Assembly: GCA_029948255.1 (NCBI GenBank)
Contig: JALIZF010000954.1
Span: 43,548-107,547 of the forward strand
Direction: 5' to 3'
DNA length: 64,000 bases
Source: Telmatactis stephensoni
Taxonomy: Eukaryota > Cnidaria > Anthozoa > Actiniaria > Isophelliidae
This document shows positions 23,748 to 35,929 of the stretch, piece by piece (within the stretch, counting starts at the first letter, position 1; each line of letters starts with the position of its first letter). The translations under genes and the position numbers were made by a program. The notes below the pieces were generated by a model that was not told the origin of the DNA, ran no database searches, and saw nothing but the letters and a program-made list of their open reading frames with translations.

Positions 23748-24605
23748 TTGAGTGAACATGACATATGCCTATTTCAAACATGTCGCTTTGGAGATGAGGA
23801 TAACTCTCAGGTCAACATACAAGCAAGTACGAGCAGTTCAGCAAAGCAAGTTAAAGAGCGCATGAACATAAGAGTAGGAGAAAGAGAAACTGAGATAGTC
23901 ACGGATGCATACATAGAAAGCAGTGGCCAAGGCTGGAAGGCCATCCTCAATGCAGCAAGAAAGAAGATAGAAGATTGTAATATAAATTCTCGACTACAAG
24001 AATTTTACCAGACTGAAGAAGAGAGCAAAGTTTTACAGCATATACAAAGAATTGCTAGAGAGGAGTCCAAAAAGCAGGCTGCTTTATACCAGAAGAGTCA
24101 GGCGGAGAGGAGAAAGAATTCAGTCGAATTCCAAGAAGGAAAGCAAACACATTTACAAGTTACGAAGTACGTCTGTAAGGGAACCGGTCAAGAGGAAAAT
24201 AAATCCTACAGCAGGTCAATGCTCAATTCCTTCGATAGTTCAGAAATGTCGAGGGACTCTGTGGCTCAGGCAATTGAGTATGATGACAAAACGCAGCTGC
24301 ACGAATCCTCCCGCCAACAAACAGTGCCACAAGAAAGTAAATATGTTGCTCATCAAATGCGCTATGCTACCAAAAGAGCTCCAGAAGAAAGGAAACAGGC
24401 GGCGTTTTGTGCTTTCGTGGATTCTGCAGACGAAGCTTCAGATGATGGACATAATCCAACACCCCCTAAAAAGAAAGCAACCCTTCGTGACGCAAGCCTG
24501 GAAGCTCAAAGGGCGCACAAAAACATGTGCGAACATGCAACTACTAGTATGGGATTAATGACCAAAGTTCTAAAGAAATTTGATCAGAAACTTGACAAAC
24601 TTTAA
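23748..24605 (+). CDS. Unrecognised charged protein or 3' exon
   Basis: An open frame of 285 codons ends at TAA 24603-24605. The beginning is not an ATG (TTG at 23748), so it is probably a 3' exon whose acceptor lies near its start; the exact site is unclear. Residues about 80-125 (LQEFYQTEEESKVLQHIQRI and AREESKKQAAL) look helical and coiled-coil-like. The middle is Ser/Gln/Lys-rich and may be disordered, and a proline-lysine patch (PTPPKKKATL) could be a nuclear localisation signal. The end (VLKKFDQKLDKL) is again helical. I do not recognise the family. The length without stops in an AT-rich region argues that it is or recently was coding. Its neighbours are repeats only. Confidence 0.45.
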   Translation: MSEHDICLFQTCRFGDEDNSQVNIQASTSSSAKQVKERMNIRVGERETEIVTDAYIESSGQGWKAILNAARKKIEDCNINSRLQEFYQTEEESKVLQHIQRIAREESKKQAALYQKSQAERRKNSVEFQEGKQTHLQVTKYVCKGTGQEENKSYSRSMLNSFDSSEMSRDSVAQAIEYDDKTQLHESSRQQTVPQESKYVAHQMRYATKRAPEERKQAAFCAFVDSADEASDDGHNPTPPKKKATLRDASLEAQRAHKNMCEHATTSMGLMTKVLKKFDQKLDKL

Positions 24606-24952
24606 TCAAATGTAAACCGTACATCCAAATAGTGATTGAGATTGTTTTCAGTTTTTCTACTCTGTTTTGATATAAGTTGACATTAGTTTATTTGCTATTG
24701 ACAATGACTGAAATAATTGAAATGTATTTCTGATCATTTGTATTGGTCATTCATACGATTATGTAAATTATGTCGATGGGCAGGACAGGATAAATGCCCT
24801 CCTATATAGGCATATCAATTTAACAAAATTTACAACAAAACTGCTTGCAAGTAAATGAACTATAGTGATGAAATCTTCACTTTACATAAAAGCTTTGTCA
24901 AAGAACCAAGTGTGGAAGGGCCCAAAGTATCTGAAAACAAGTATAAAGGCTG

Positions 24953-25362
24953 GTTTCACTAGGCATAAGCACAAGCATAAGCAAAGGATGGTGTTTTTCT
25001 TTGTTCTTTCCTTTGTTTTTAATTAGCTTATGCTTGGTCTTAAGGCCGGCACACTAGGCTGCGACACGACACGGGACACGCCGCTTCGTGTGTATTGATT
25101 CCAAAACACAAACCAGTTTAAATTCGTGTGACGTGTTGCAGTGAAAACATTCTGTCGCGGCGACAAGATTTTTCACAGATATTATGCAGTAGACACAAGG
25201 GGAATTGTCGCGCGTCGTGTCGCAGCGACCTGACGCCTAGTGTGTGCCGGCCTTTCTGCTTATTGCTATGCTTATGTCGATGTCATATGTCCTTATTGTC
25301 CCTTCATTCCTTTGTCTTTTCCTTTGTTTTCTGCTTATGCTTGTGCTTATGCCTAGTGAAAA
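24953..25362. mobile_element. Outer MITE of a nested pair
   Basis: The left end TTTCACTAGGCATAAGCACA is inverted at the right as TGCTTATGCCTAGTGAAA. The arms are made of repeated 'CATAAGC' and 'GCTTATG' words. A second MITE (25042-25254) is inserted inside. Confidence 0.7.
25042..25254. mobile_element. Inner MITE with AAGGCCGGCACACTAGGC termini
   Basis: AAGGCCGGCACACTAGGC at the left and GCCTAGTGTGTGCCGGCCTT at the right are inverted copies apart from one mismatch. A related terminal word (TTAAGGCCGGCACGAG) occurs near 25596-25611, a probable solo fragment. No coding content. Confidence 0.8.
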
Positions 25363-27159
25363 CGTATTATGCTGACCTCTGAGCTATTTAAAGTCTTTCA
25401 GGACGTGGAAAAGTACATTTGCATTTATAACGTATACAGCTTCATTTACATGTGTAACGTACAACATTTGACTTATGCGGAAAAACTCTAATAGTTTGTA
25501 CTAAATAAAGCAATTAGACAATACATATCAAGTATTATCTCAGGAAGATATGGCATGCACACTGCAAATGATTCAGTTATTACTCGTACCCGGGCCTTAA
25601 GGCCGGCACGAGTCTAAGTTTGGGTTTCCAATCTATCAGTCTATCGTCGTAGTCAAGCATGTGCCGTGAAAACGAGGCAGGCATGAAAACGAGGCAGCAC
25701 ACCTTCCTGTAGTGTACAGCAAAGCAGGACAGGATTTTTCAGGAGTCACAGGCATTTCTTAAGCTAAACTCCACTTCACGAGAGTCTCAAGCAAGGTAAA
25801 ATTTAAGCCTCTTCATCTGAAATTCAGGAATCAAGGCTGATACTTACATGAGTTCAAATGTTAGCTCACATCAAGTGTTTAGTTGTACTTAGTTGTACTT
25901 AGTTGTACTGTATTACTATACAAATTATTTACACAAGACAACTACACAACCAGTATCATTTAATCAGGTCATGATATCATGTCTTTAATGAAGAAGATGT
26001 ATAAAATGGTATAAGTAATGGTATAATGCAATAAACTTAAACTAAACTCACTTAATGAAAAACCTCAAATGGTGGTTGGTTTGTTTCCTGCCTTGCTTTG
26101 AGTGCTTTTCATCTGCAGTTTTCCCACCTCAGCAAAAAAACTAGTGTGTTGAGATTTGTACGTATAGAATATTAGAATATTGTTCCCCAATTAGTGCTTA
26201 GGCAAAACAGTGGTTTTCCTCCACCATGAAAGAATAGGCTAACTAATAATTAGTAGTAAACTCTGACTCTTTTGTTCTATTTAACAACAAATACAAACTA
26301 AATAGTCATTTTTCTTTCACACCATAGGAAATCACTTAGATTGTATTCCTATTAGAGTTTTCTGATTAAGCGAAATTTTGGACGATTTGGAATTTATTGT
26401 TTGAAGTTAAGTGAAAGGAACAATAGACTATTAGATTTTTGAGGGGGGGGAATTTTTTTCTCGTTGGAATTTTTTGTGTCCTTCGTGGCTGTGCTTTGCA
26501 CAATTTTTTTTTTATTCCTTTCATTTTCGGGGGTTATTGTCCCCCCCCCCCCCCCCCATCCATCAAAAATGTATGTATGTGATGTCAATTGAAGTAATAT
26601 TTGCATAAATATACAGCAATAATAGATAACATGGCTTGCTCAGGAATTGAACAACGCACTCTCATTTAAAGTTTATTTTAATTAAAAAATGAATTATTTT
26701 TTTGCGCAGCGCAAAATCCCTCTCTGTTGAAGACAATTATTTGTTGGAGAATATGAAATGATTTTGCCCAAATATGGACACAGTTAATTTTGACGCTTTA
26801 ATACACATAGTATAGCCTGCTTTGAATTTGAAAAATACTCAAAGATTGCGTCTCTGGTGAATTAATTTTGATTTTATTTGTTAGTTTTGCCAGTTGAATG
26901 ACAATTTTCAAACACATATTTGTTCACTGATAATGTAGAATAATGACAAGTCTTTGTGCATTACATATAGTTATAAAGCGTTTATTTATTTATTACATTT
27001 CGGAGTATCAGCTTTCTACGGTTAGATAGAAATCCACAAGTAGCCACTACAAATGGAAGAAAGGGCCTTTGATGTCAAAATGTAGTAGATGTGCTTCTAT
27101 AGATTTTTAAAAACCTGATTGCATGTTCTATCTTTACCCTTATAGACCGTAAAATCCGA
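25363..27159. other. Intergenic, repeats only
   Basis: Holds a short tandem TAGTTGTACT repeat (25880-25910), a paired GTGAAAACGAGGCAG duplication near 25666-25700 and a poly-G/poly-C fold-back element. I see no exon or RNA gene. Confidence 0.5.
26436..26569. mobile_element. Fold-back element with G8 and C-tract arms
   Basis: TTTTTGAGGGGGGGG at the left pairs with a run of about 17 C followed by ATCCATCAAAAA at the right. The unequal homopolymer lengths suggest slippage or sequencing uncertainty. No coding content. Confidence 0.5.
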
Positions 27160-28290
27160 TTATTGTTTCGTTGTCGCTGGTTTCGCACAACCATCCTTCG
27201 CAGAGGCTTTTATCAATGGTGCAACAGCAGGATACCCTCCATCAGCAGCCAACCTCGCTCCTCTTGGCAATGCAAATCGTCCTACTCCTAACTGTGGAAT
27301 GGCCCTGTAGGTCTGGGAGTCATTCAGGTGACCTGGAAATCTTGTAATAAAAATAGTGCATTTATCAAACTATTAGTTAGCCCATTATAAAAGAACAATG
27401 TACTATTTATCAACTCATGTAAGCCTACCCTGTGACAAGGAGTACAATTAGTCTGTCGCCATCGATGATCATCTGAGTTGACATGAAATGACACTTCTTA
27501 TCCCGGCGATAAAACTGTGCTTGCAAAACGCCTGAGGGACATCCGATCGGGTGTATGGTCGCATCTATCATCCCAACTGTGTGTTGAAAACTTGGAAATG
27601 TCTGCCATTTTCTCGTCTGCCATTTTCTCATGCTATGCCACGAAATATAATGCTGGTAGTTTACAAATAAAATCGGTACAATGTGATAAATCTCCTCAGC
27701 AGCAGTGCTTTACTAATACCGAAGAGGAGGGCAAGCACATGCAGTGTTGGATATTGTCTTAGCCAGAACAACACAAGGAGTACATGATTCCTGACATCTA
27801 ACAAGCATCGATGTCTTCTGCCACTTGTAGGGGGACGAGGTAGCTGCCTTGGTGCTGATACTTGAAGTTGTATTCTGTCCACGATTACTGAGAGGCTTTG
27901 AGGTGTTTCCCCTGTATAGTACCAAAATATGTGTGGGTTACGTTCAAGTACAGACCAGACATCACATCCTTGGTTTCGCAAACCTTGGAATGCTGGAAAT
28001 AGCCTTCTCAGCAAGCATCTCCGTTGTTGGTTTCCTAATGTCGAGTAAACTGCCAAGATCATTATAGCCAGAACATAAACTGGAGTAAGAAACTGTTGTG
28101 ATGGAATCATTTCTTCATGCTTTGTGAACTGAATAGTCTCTATTAACTGCAACAAGAGTAGAAGATAGGAACTTGATAGAATTGTAAGAAAAGTTGGTGG
28201 TGTTGGTGGAAGACTATCCATATTGTTGAGTTCTGAGGCTTTGTCAGTGTGAATCAGGCTAAAGTCAGCGAACAACAACTTCAAACACAT
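27160..28290 (-). pseudogene. PIF/Harbinger-type DDE transposase, frameshifted and C-truncated
   Basis: Read on the minus strand from 28290. YYTGETPQSLSVIVDRI and a 'WLRQYP.L..LA..F..S' segment match the helix-turn-helix region of Harbinger (HARBI1/ISL2EU-like) transposases. A one-base shift near 27700 separates it from IYHIVPILFVNYQHYI. The DDE core follows: VGMIDATIHP (first Asp), YRRDKKCHFMSTQMI, then, after an intron of 88 bp (27341-27428, phase-consistent), GFPGHLNDSQTY (second Asp). LAADGGYPAV follows, and the frame ends at 27160. The region with the third acidic residue is absent. A 15-bp in-frame tandem duplication makes the sequence MRKWQTRKWQT. The transposase is therefore probably inactive. 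An SANT/Myb-like ORF diverges at 29061. Confidence 0.72.
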
Positions 28291-29060
28291 TAGCTTTTAT
28301 AATTGCGAATTAAAATACCATGCATGGTAATGTCGTACACAGGCAATACAATGTCATTGTCAAAATAGGCCGAAATACAAAAAGAAAAGTGTAATAAAAA
28401 TGAATGCAGATTTACTTTCTTTGAGAAATATGGAAATACAACTGTCTCACATCTCGTGAATCACAACAAGGCATTGGCAAGTTAACCAACAGGAACATTG
28501 CAGATTGATTAAACGTGAATTTTCACGATCTTGTAGATGTGAGGAAACAATACCCTTTGTTGGTGGGTAATCACGAATGACAAAACATTCAAACGTTTTG
28601 AACATTTTTATTGTTTGTAAGGTGATAGCTTACAACAGCATGCAGAACTTGTTGAGACACTATCCCAATTTTGGCCTTAATTAGCTAACCTTGTTTTATG
28701 CTCCCCCTTCCCCCCTCTCTCAATGTTGAGTAGGCCGGGGAGATTCCTGCTAGGTCCAACACTTGACCCAACCAACATTGTGTCGGGGGGAGGGGGATTC
28801 AGAATATATGGCGGTTCCACGACTTACATGGTGGGTATAATATCAAAGAACTTCAATTTTAGGGCACAATGTCTCAACTATTCTGCACGCTGTTGTAGGT
28901 CCCATTCAAAGGTGTATAAGTTGTGAAAAGTCCACATGTTCTTTGCACTTTTAGAGTGTGAGCAAACAACGTCATCAACTTTGGTGGACAAATAGAAGGC
29001 ATGGTATCTCGATTGTAATGCTTAGTTCGATCGGTCTTCAGACAGCTCAGACCATTTGAA

Positions 29061-29474
29061 ATGAGTTTTGAAGATGATATATTTCTGAAGGCTGCTTTTG
29101 GTGGTGGTATTTCACTACCACCTCCACCTCATCCTCTCCAAACCACTGATGCTCAAACTCCAAATACTCAAGACTCAAGTTCGCAGCCAACGCGGACTGT
29201 ATCAACGAAAACTCCTCTGCATAGATATACAAAAATGGAAGACCTATTGATACTTCAAGCTTTGGAGCAGAAAGGGAGGAATTGGAGAAGTATTCTAAAA
29301 TTTCTTTGTGAAAATGCAGATGCCTTAGGAAAGTCAGGAGAATTTTATAAAAAAGTGAATGTCAATAATAAACTAATACAAGAACATATTCGCAAAAGAG
29401 CAGCGAGACTGTTGGACGACGAAAAAGGGTATGAAATCGTTTGTGTGTGTAAAGCTATTATATTATTAAATTAA
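29061..29474 (+). CDS. SANT/Myb-like protein or first exon
   Basis: The ATG at 29061 (MSFEDDIFLKAAFGGG) starts a 137-codon frame. A proline/threonine-rich stretch precedes a Myb/SANT-like helix bundle, RYTKMEDLLILQALEQKG then NWRSILKFL, with a third helix around QEHIRKRAARLL. Tyr replaces the first of the usual spaced tryptophans. After LLDDEKG a donor (GGTATGA) occurs, so the last 12 or so residues may be intron and the gene may continue. Harbinger elements encode a Myb-like partner, and a Harbinger-like transposase lies 770 bp away in divergent orientation, but it could equally be the first exon of the gene at 30682. Function in DNA binding is inference. Confidence 0.5.
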   Translation: MSFEDDIFLKAAFGGGISLPPPPHPLQTTDAQTPNTQDSSSQPTRTVSTKTPLHRYTKMEDLLILQALEQKGRNWRSILKFLCENADALGKSGEFYKKVNVNNKLIQEHIRKRAARLLDDEKGYEIVCVCKAIILLN

Positions 29475-30681
29475 GTGTGTGTCCACGATAGGACCAGGCA
29501 GTGGGTGCTACATGGGGGTTCACCGATTTTGCTCCAACTTAGCATAGTTGTAGGACCTAATGAGTTATTTACTATCCTACAGTATTAATGAGATCTGCCT
29601 TTTGGCGAGAAAGTTAGGGTACCCCCCCTCAAAATGACCAATTTGACCCCAAAAATTGCTTCTGTAAACCTATATTTTATTGAAGCAGAAAAAACTAAAT
29701 GATTATTGCAGAAGCGTGAAACCTGTTTGCATAACAAACAAACATCTCAGTTACCATTACCTAGCAGGGAGATGCATTTAGCTTTTAAACTGTTGTCATG
29801 GCAACCATATCTTTGTATGCAAAAATTGACAACTTTGAATTTACTGCGATTTCTCGTAATTTAGAGGCCAATATCTCAAAACTGCACTTCGAAAAATGAC
29901 AAAAATGGCTGTTAACCTATTCAATCTATGTCTTAAGTTACTAAATCAAGAAAAATATTTGCGGGCACTGGTTAACCTTAAGATATATGACAGATTTGTC
30001 CGACCCTACTTCAGCAATTTCACAAAAGTCAACAGTATTTACGCCATCAGGAAAACTGCTTAACATCCTCCAAACAGCACTAAATTGGCTTCTAATAAAC
30101 TAATAGAATCTATTTTGTGTTACAGTTTAAACTATTTCAAGTCACAATCGAAATAAAATTCAATTTGAGAATTTATTAACGAAGACGTATGTGAGCTGAT
30201 AACCTGTCATCTAGAAGATTGTAAATCATGTTGCATAAAGGATTATTCACCGAGATAACTTTTACAACACCCGAATAAGATGATAAATCTGCTTGGATGA
30301 AGAAGAAAGCTTGTATTTTTAAGGATTTAAGATTTTGTGGACAGCCGTATACTTTTACTGATATGATCTGATTCGGTAGTAATGACAGTATAAATAGATC
30401 ACAATCTATTGTGCTTTCGATCCTGTTTTGATAACTTGGTGTGCATTGTGTAGCTTCAGTATTCCCAACTGGCAGCTCATTAATCTAGAATAAAGTTGCT
30501 CAAACGACTACTTTTAAGCCAACAGAATTTGTCGACATATATATTAATGAAATTTGTACTTTTTTTGAGTCTGTAAAATTATTGTTAGTCAGCGGCTACA
30601 CACTTCAATACAGACTGCCTAGTTGTTACTGTTTCGTGTTTTTCCCGCCCATCTGATAAACACTTCAACACTTGTAGGAAT
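29475..30681. other. Intron or intergenic, nothing recognised
   Basis: AT-rich, no coding exon or inverted repeat that I can support. It separates the SANT-like ORF from the Cys/His-rich ORF. Confidence 0.45.
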
Positions 30682-31782
30682 ATGTCTTTTTCTCGAACTC
30701 CACAGCAGATAGTATGTTCGGTAGGACAAAGACATAAGACAATATGTAGCCTTTCATCGTTGTATCCAAGTCAGAAGGAAGTAATTCCTGTAGCGGAATG
30801 TACAAGGGATACTTACACACACTTGCGAAATGTTAAAATTTCTAGAGAAAAAATATCGGAAAAAGATCTTATACTGTCCAGAGTTGGCCTATTTGATAAT
30901 TCATCCAATACTATGACTGTCTGTGCAAAACACAGAGAGATTTTAGGCATCTACTGGCGTCCACTTCGATGCCAACGTCCTTTACACAAGTCAAGTAAAC
31001 ATGGGAAATGCGATAAAGGAGTGACATGGAAGATGTCTAAAGAAATAAAAGAGCAATGGGATGTGTTGGTACAAATTGGTTCAGGTATGATTACTGACTT
31101 ATGCGCTTAGAAATGATTGAAAATCCAGAGTAAACATTGTAGATTTGAATAACATGCACGGGAAAATGCCGATAACACAGTAACTAGACTGAAATGTACA
31201 AGGTGCAACGTGTCTCGGGGAAATGTAATTATTCAATTAATAAAGTACTTAGTGCTTGTATACTTGTATGCCTTTGAAGATGTGTTTGCAATTAACTGAG
31301 ATAGAATAGCGAAATGTATATTTTCAACAAAGTTTTCAAGTATTTGAGACTACATAAAGAATGCATATTAATTGTTTGCTTTTTTAATAAATTGTTTCAG
31401 AGATTTGCAGACAATGCAGAGAGGAACACAAAATGAAAATAATGTCATCTAGCACTGTGAACAGAAATGATGACGTTGCTGTAAACCTTGTAAGTGTAAT
31501 AAGAGATTATTGTTAGTCAAGTATATTTATTTCTTAATCAATTTCTAATTAGTTAGCCTTAGCTAGCCCCTTCGCGTTCATTTGCGCATAAGGCTGAATT
31601 ATTACTATTATCTTTAAGATAAGTCTTTCCTTTTGTCCTTAGTTTTCCGCTAGCTCCAAAATAGAAAACCTACCAGATGATGGCTCGTTCAGTGATGTAA
31701 AGGTAATACGTGAACGGTTCAACCGCGTGGTATCGTAATAGCTTGTGTGTTGGGGGAGGGGTGGGGGGGTGGTGGTGGAGAC

Positions 31783-32107
31783 TACCGTATTTACTCGAAT
31801 AAGCGCCCCAGCGCTTATTAAATTTTTCACATCTAAAATGGGGCGCTTATTCGGGGGAGGCGCTTATTCGAGGGAGGCGCTTATTCAGCGGGAGGAAACG
31901 CGGAAACTTCTGTCAAAGTATGTTTTCCTCTTAATATCAATAATATCAATGTTATACTACTACAACAGTACTGGTATTAGTGTACTATAACGAGGTGCGA
32001 GGCGCTTATTCGGGGAAGGCGCTTATTAAATTTTTTTTGTTCAAAGGGGGCGCTTACTCGGGGGAGGCGCTTATTCGGAGGAGGCGCTTATTCGAGTAAA
32101 TACGGTA
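31783..32107. mobile_element. TA-flanked MITE with GGCGCTTATTCG sub-repeats
   Basis: The left terminus CCGTATTTACTCGAATAAGC is inverted at the right as GCTTATTCGAGTAAATACGG, and both ends abut TA. Inside, variants of GGGGGAGGCGCTTATTCG recur several times near each end. Sits in an intron of the 30.7-35.9 kb pseudogene. Confidence 0.75.
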
Positions 32108-33263
32108 TATACGCACACTAAGAGAATTGGCAGTGCTAAATTTTGTTCACCCAACTCCCTACTCTTATATCCCTTCTCCACAATCCCTGCCAGTATCAAG
32201 TCATCTTATTATTTATAGGAAACTCTGGAAGATCACAACTTAGATGAAAGCAGTGCTCGGACTGACGTGATAGATGGTGAAAGTTTTGCAAGCCCAGCTG
32301 ACAACTCCAAGGTCGACAAGAACTGGACATCGACACCCCAAGTGAGTAAAAATCTATCAGCCTGAAACAACTTTTTGAGAGTTTTCCATGGCCGTGATTC
32401 AAGTTCCCTTAGATCATAAAGCAGCTATTCTGTCAGTGACATGGCAGGTTCAACTATTCGCCATTATAAAAGACAGGCATTGGAGTCCTGTGAAGCTGTG
32501 TTGCATTGTATTGCGCCTGGCCAGTCAAACGCACTTATTTGATCTTATAAAAAAAAGAAAATACTTCACGATCACGGCCATTTGCTAAAGAAAGCGACCC
32601 AATAAATGTGTTAGTCATGCTTTACGAAGAATCAACTTCATGGTCCACTAAAAGGGAGATACTCTCGCTGTCTGTGCGTGATTATGCAAAATCTTCATTG
32701 ATAACCATGATTCCACGACTGTCTAAATAGCGTATCGATGAGGCACGCAAACATGCTGCACTTGTTGGGCCAGGAAGACCACTTGATGAACCTGAAATTC
32801 ACCGACGGCGATTAAACCCAGTTCAAGTTGATCACTTTATTGATTTTATATCGAGCCCAAATTATTTACAGGATGTTGCCTTTGGGACAAGAACTATCGA
32901 GCTGAGCAACGGAGAATCATTTGAAATACCTAATGTTGTGAGGACTGTCACATCGTCAAGACTTGTTAACCTGTACTTGTCATTCTGTCAGGAAACCGAC
33001 TTTGAAGCACTTAGAAAATCAACTCTGTTTGGTATACTCAAGGTATAGATGTGCCAGATAGTTGCTTCGTGAACCTCATCAAAAGCGTATTCATTTGTTC
33101 CTTATGTTTATTATTAGGCATGTGCTGCATCCAAGCAAAAATGCCTCAGTGGACTAGACAACATCGCAACAGAAGGTTTGTCAGCTTTCCAGACTTTACA
33201 TGATGTCACTACACAATTATCTAAAGCAGGTAAAAGCATTAGTCATGAACAGAAACAAAGCAA

Positions 33264-33404
33264 GGGTGTTTTCTATTTAGTGGAACCAGTCGTCCAGAGC
33301 GGCCAGTTCATAAATGGTACATGTCAATTCTTAGCTCTGGCTGGAATCGGTCCTAAGAAGTCAGGTCGTCCTGGCCGGTTGGTTCCACTAAATGGAAAAC
33401 ACCC
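33264..33404. mobile_element. Small MITE in an intron
   Basis: GGGTGTTTTCTATTTAGTGG at the left is mirrored at the right by CCACTAAATGGAAAACACCC. An inner pair (GGCCAG and CTGGCC) extends the symmetry. No coding content. Confidence 0.75.
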
Positions 33405-35929
33405 AAAGTGTTGTATTTGAACAAATTTTTGTGAATGAACTGTTTTTATAGGAATGCCCCTCTCCTGGAGTAAGAAAGTTCAGGAAAAACTCAAGTGTAG
33501 TAAAAACTACCTTAAAACGGATTATAAGATTCACATTGCCTCTGAAAGCAGATGTGCAGATCACTGTCAAACTTATGCCTTGTCTTCATCTGAGAAGGAA
33601 TTTCAATCTACTTGCAAGCATAAGCACGATGTTGAGTGTGATCACTGTCAGATGATTAAAAGAACTCTCCAAGAGATAGCTGACGCCTTAAAATCTACTA
33701 CAGATATAAAACTAAGGTTTGTATTAGTATAAATTGTATGTGTAATTAGTAGATGCTCAAATTGTTTATCCTACGTTCGGCAATGATAAAAGCGCAAGCA
33801 TAAGGTGCATTTTTAGACGTTAAAAAACGTCCAACGTATGCCAAGTACAACCAAATGCAGACTGGATGAATCTTTTCACATTTAATTATTTCCTGTGTTG
33901 ATACTTGTGCAGCACTCTGCGCAAGTTTCAGGAATTGATACATGATATAAGAGCAATGGCGGTGGATTATCACGAATACGTATCACGTGGCAAATTTGAC
34001 CAATTGCAACACTTGCTCTTATTTTCACGAGGCATTGACCCGTATGTTTACGCGGCTAGTTGAACCACACACTAATTATGTCAATTTATTACTAGCGATG
34101 ACCAGTATGAACAAATCAGCTATGACATCGACACCGCAGTTGTTAAAGTTAAAGCTTGGCAGGCCCACATACTAAGAACAATTCATCAGGAAACTGCTAA
34201 GAGTTTTGTTATTGCGGTCTCAAGTTGATGCAGATCTTGTTGATAATCGATTGGGCTATGAAGTTTATCCCATCATGCTACAGAGAAACATAAGCTGATT
34301 GGTATGGGAAAAAAGGTCGCCCGTGGCATGTTTCCGCTGTTATTTCGAAAAGCGCCGAAGATGAGAAGTTGGAGGTGGGTTTAGATTGAACAGAATGAAC
34401 GTGTTTACTTTTTATTGCTTTGACTGTTTATTTCTTGCTTGTATATTTATCTGCCTGACTGTTTATTTGTTTGCTTATATTGATTTGTTTGTTTCAATAG
34501 ACTCCACTCTATTTTTACACTTCCCCTATGCAGTCACAATAAAGTTGTTATTGTTAGCTATTATTAGTACACTTCCTTTGATAAATATTGTACAGTCCTA
34601 ATATTAAAAATAGTGTCATGTCTAACAACACAGGTTCAGACATACGTTCACGTGTTCAACCAGTGTACTCAGAATTGGTTTGCTGTGGCATCTATCATTG
34701 AAAACGTTCTGGCAAACATCAAAAGGAGCAATCCAAATATCAAAGAAGCTTTTATTAGATCAGACAATGCCGGATGTTACCATGCTGCCCAACTTATACT
34801 CTCTCTTCAAGGATTATCAAAGAGAGTTGGAATTAAAGTGCGACGCTACGACTTCAGTGACCTGCAATCAGGAAAGGATATTTGTGATCGCCGCATTGCC
34901 ACGATGAAAACCCATATGCGTCGGTATCTCAACGAAGGAAATGATATCAATTCAGCATCAGACATGAAGAGAGCACTCGATTCCTATGGCGGCGTGAAAG
35001 GCTGTAGGGTAGCCGTAGCTGATGTTGATGTAGCAAAGCAAGAGATGTCGGACCACACTTGGAAAGGGATTCAATCACTGAATAACTTTGAGTTTCTCAG
35101 CACAGGTGTATGAGTCTGGAAAGCATTTGGAATTGGTAAAGGGAAGCTCCTCAAGAATAAGGTACTGAGGGAAATGGCCAATCCACAAGGAAATACAGGT
35201 ATTGCAATTGCAGAGGAATTCAGCGATCCAGCTAAGGATAAAGGCGTGTTCACGAGAATTCCAAAGAAAAAGCAGTGCACACAGCAGGAGACAGGGGAAT
35301 CAGCAAACGCTCCCACAGAAGATGTAAGTGCAGCCAGAGGTTTCAGCTGCCCAGATATTAACTGCATTAAAGTATTCATATCCAGTAGTGCCCTTGATCG
35401 GCATCTTGATTCTGGAAAGCACATGTATCGGCCACACCTTGAATCTTCCCACGATTCCATCAAACGAAAATGGGTAAAAACCTGTACATCAGTAGGAAGT
35501 GCTCCACAAACCACCACAGCTATAAGGAATAACACTCCTTGAGAATGCAGCGATGCTTCTAAGGCAGAAATGGGATGGGCCTTGAAGAAATCTAAAAGCA
35601 GAAGTCACTATTTAGACCACGTGAAAGAATATTTAAAGAAGATATTCTTAAAAGGAGAGGAGACAGGTAGAAAGGCAGACCCGTCAGATGTTTCGTCAAG
35701 AATGAAGACCCTCAGAACTGATCATGGCAAAAAGAGACTGTTCGAACGCTCTGATTGGTTGACTGTGCAACAGATCAAAAGCTACTTCTCAAGATTGAGT
35801 GTTCTTAACAAGTGCGGTAAACTCCACCAATGTGATGCTGTTAACGATGACGATGAAATCGACACGCTAGTGGAAGTCCTAGAAAGACAGAAGAAAGTAG
35901 ATGCTATACAATGTGCTATAGAATTATAA

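Larger units (their letters stand above)
30682..35929 (+). pseudogene. Cnidarian Cys/His, RNase-H-like, C2H2 family protein; broken
   Basis: Phase-consistent exons: 30682-31084, 31401-31489, 31643-31702, 32219-32341, about 32445-33042, 33118-33229, 33452-33716, 34096-34374 and 34634-35929. The N-terminus has a Cys/His zinc-type module (MTVCAKHREILGIYW, CQRPLHKSSKHGKC) completed across an intron by EICRQCREEH. Middle exons show IRHYKRQALESC, TSWSTKREILSL, GPGRPLDEPEIHRRRLN, DVAFGTRTIEL and NVVRTVTSSRLVN. A second Cys/His cluster follows (CADHCQTYAL, KHKHDVECDHC). The core (FIRSDNAGCYHA, SGKDICDRRIATMK) resembles an RNase H fold with two conserved Asp residues. The end has a C2H2 finger (FSCPDINCIKVF). 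Breaks: TAG at 32728 where relatives have Tyr, two frame changes and TAA 34291 in exon 34096-34374, and TGA at 35111 and 35540. Exon 32445-33042 also shifts frame near 32590. The family is recalled as expanded in corals, with no established function. Confidence 0.72.

Noticed and set aside
24052..24558. 168-codon plus-strand frame overlapping the 23748-24605 ORF
   Set aside because: Shadow in the next frame, with basic low-complexity composition typical of frame-shifted reading of a Glu/Lys-rich gene.
33905..34095. Exon-like segment reading FQELIHDIRAMAVDYHEYV
   Set aside because: The neighbouring exons join in perfect phase across it (33716 to 34096), and relatives have no such segment.
35071..35535. 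154-codon minus-strand frame
   Set aside because: Antisense to the C2H2-bearing exon of the plus-strand pseudogene, whose frame matches a known family.
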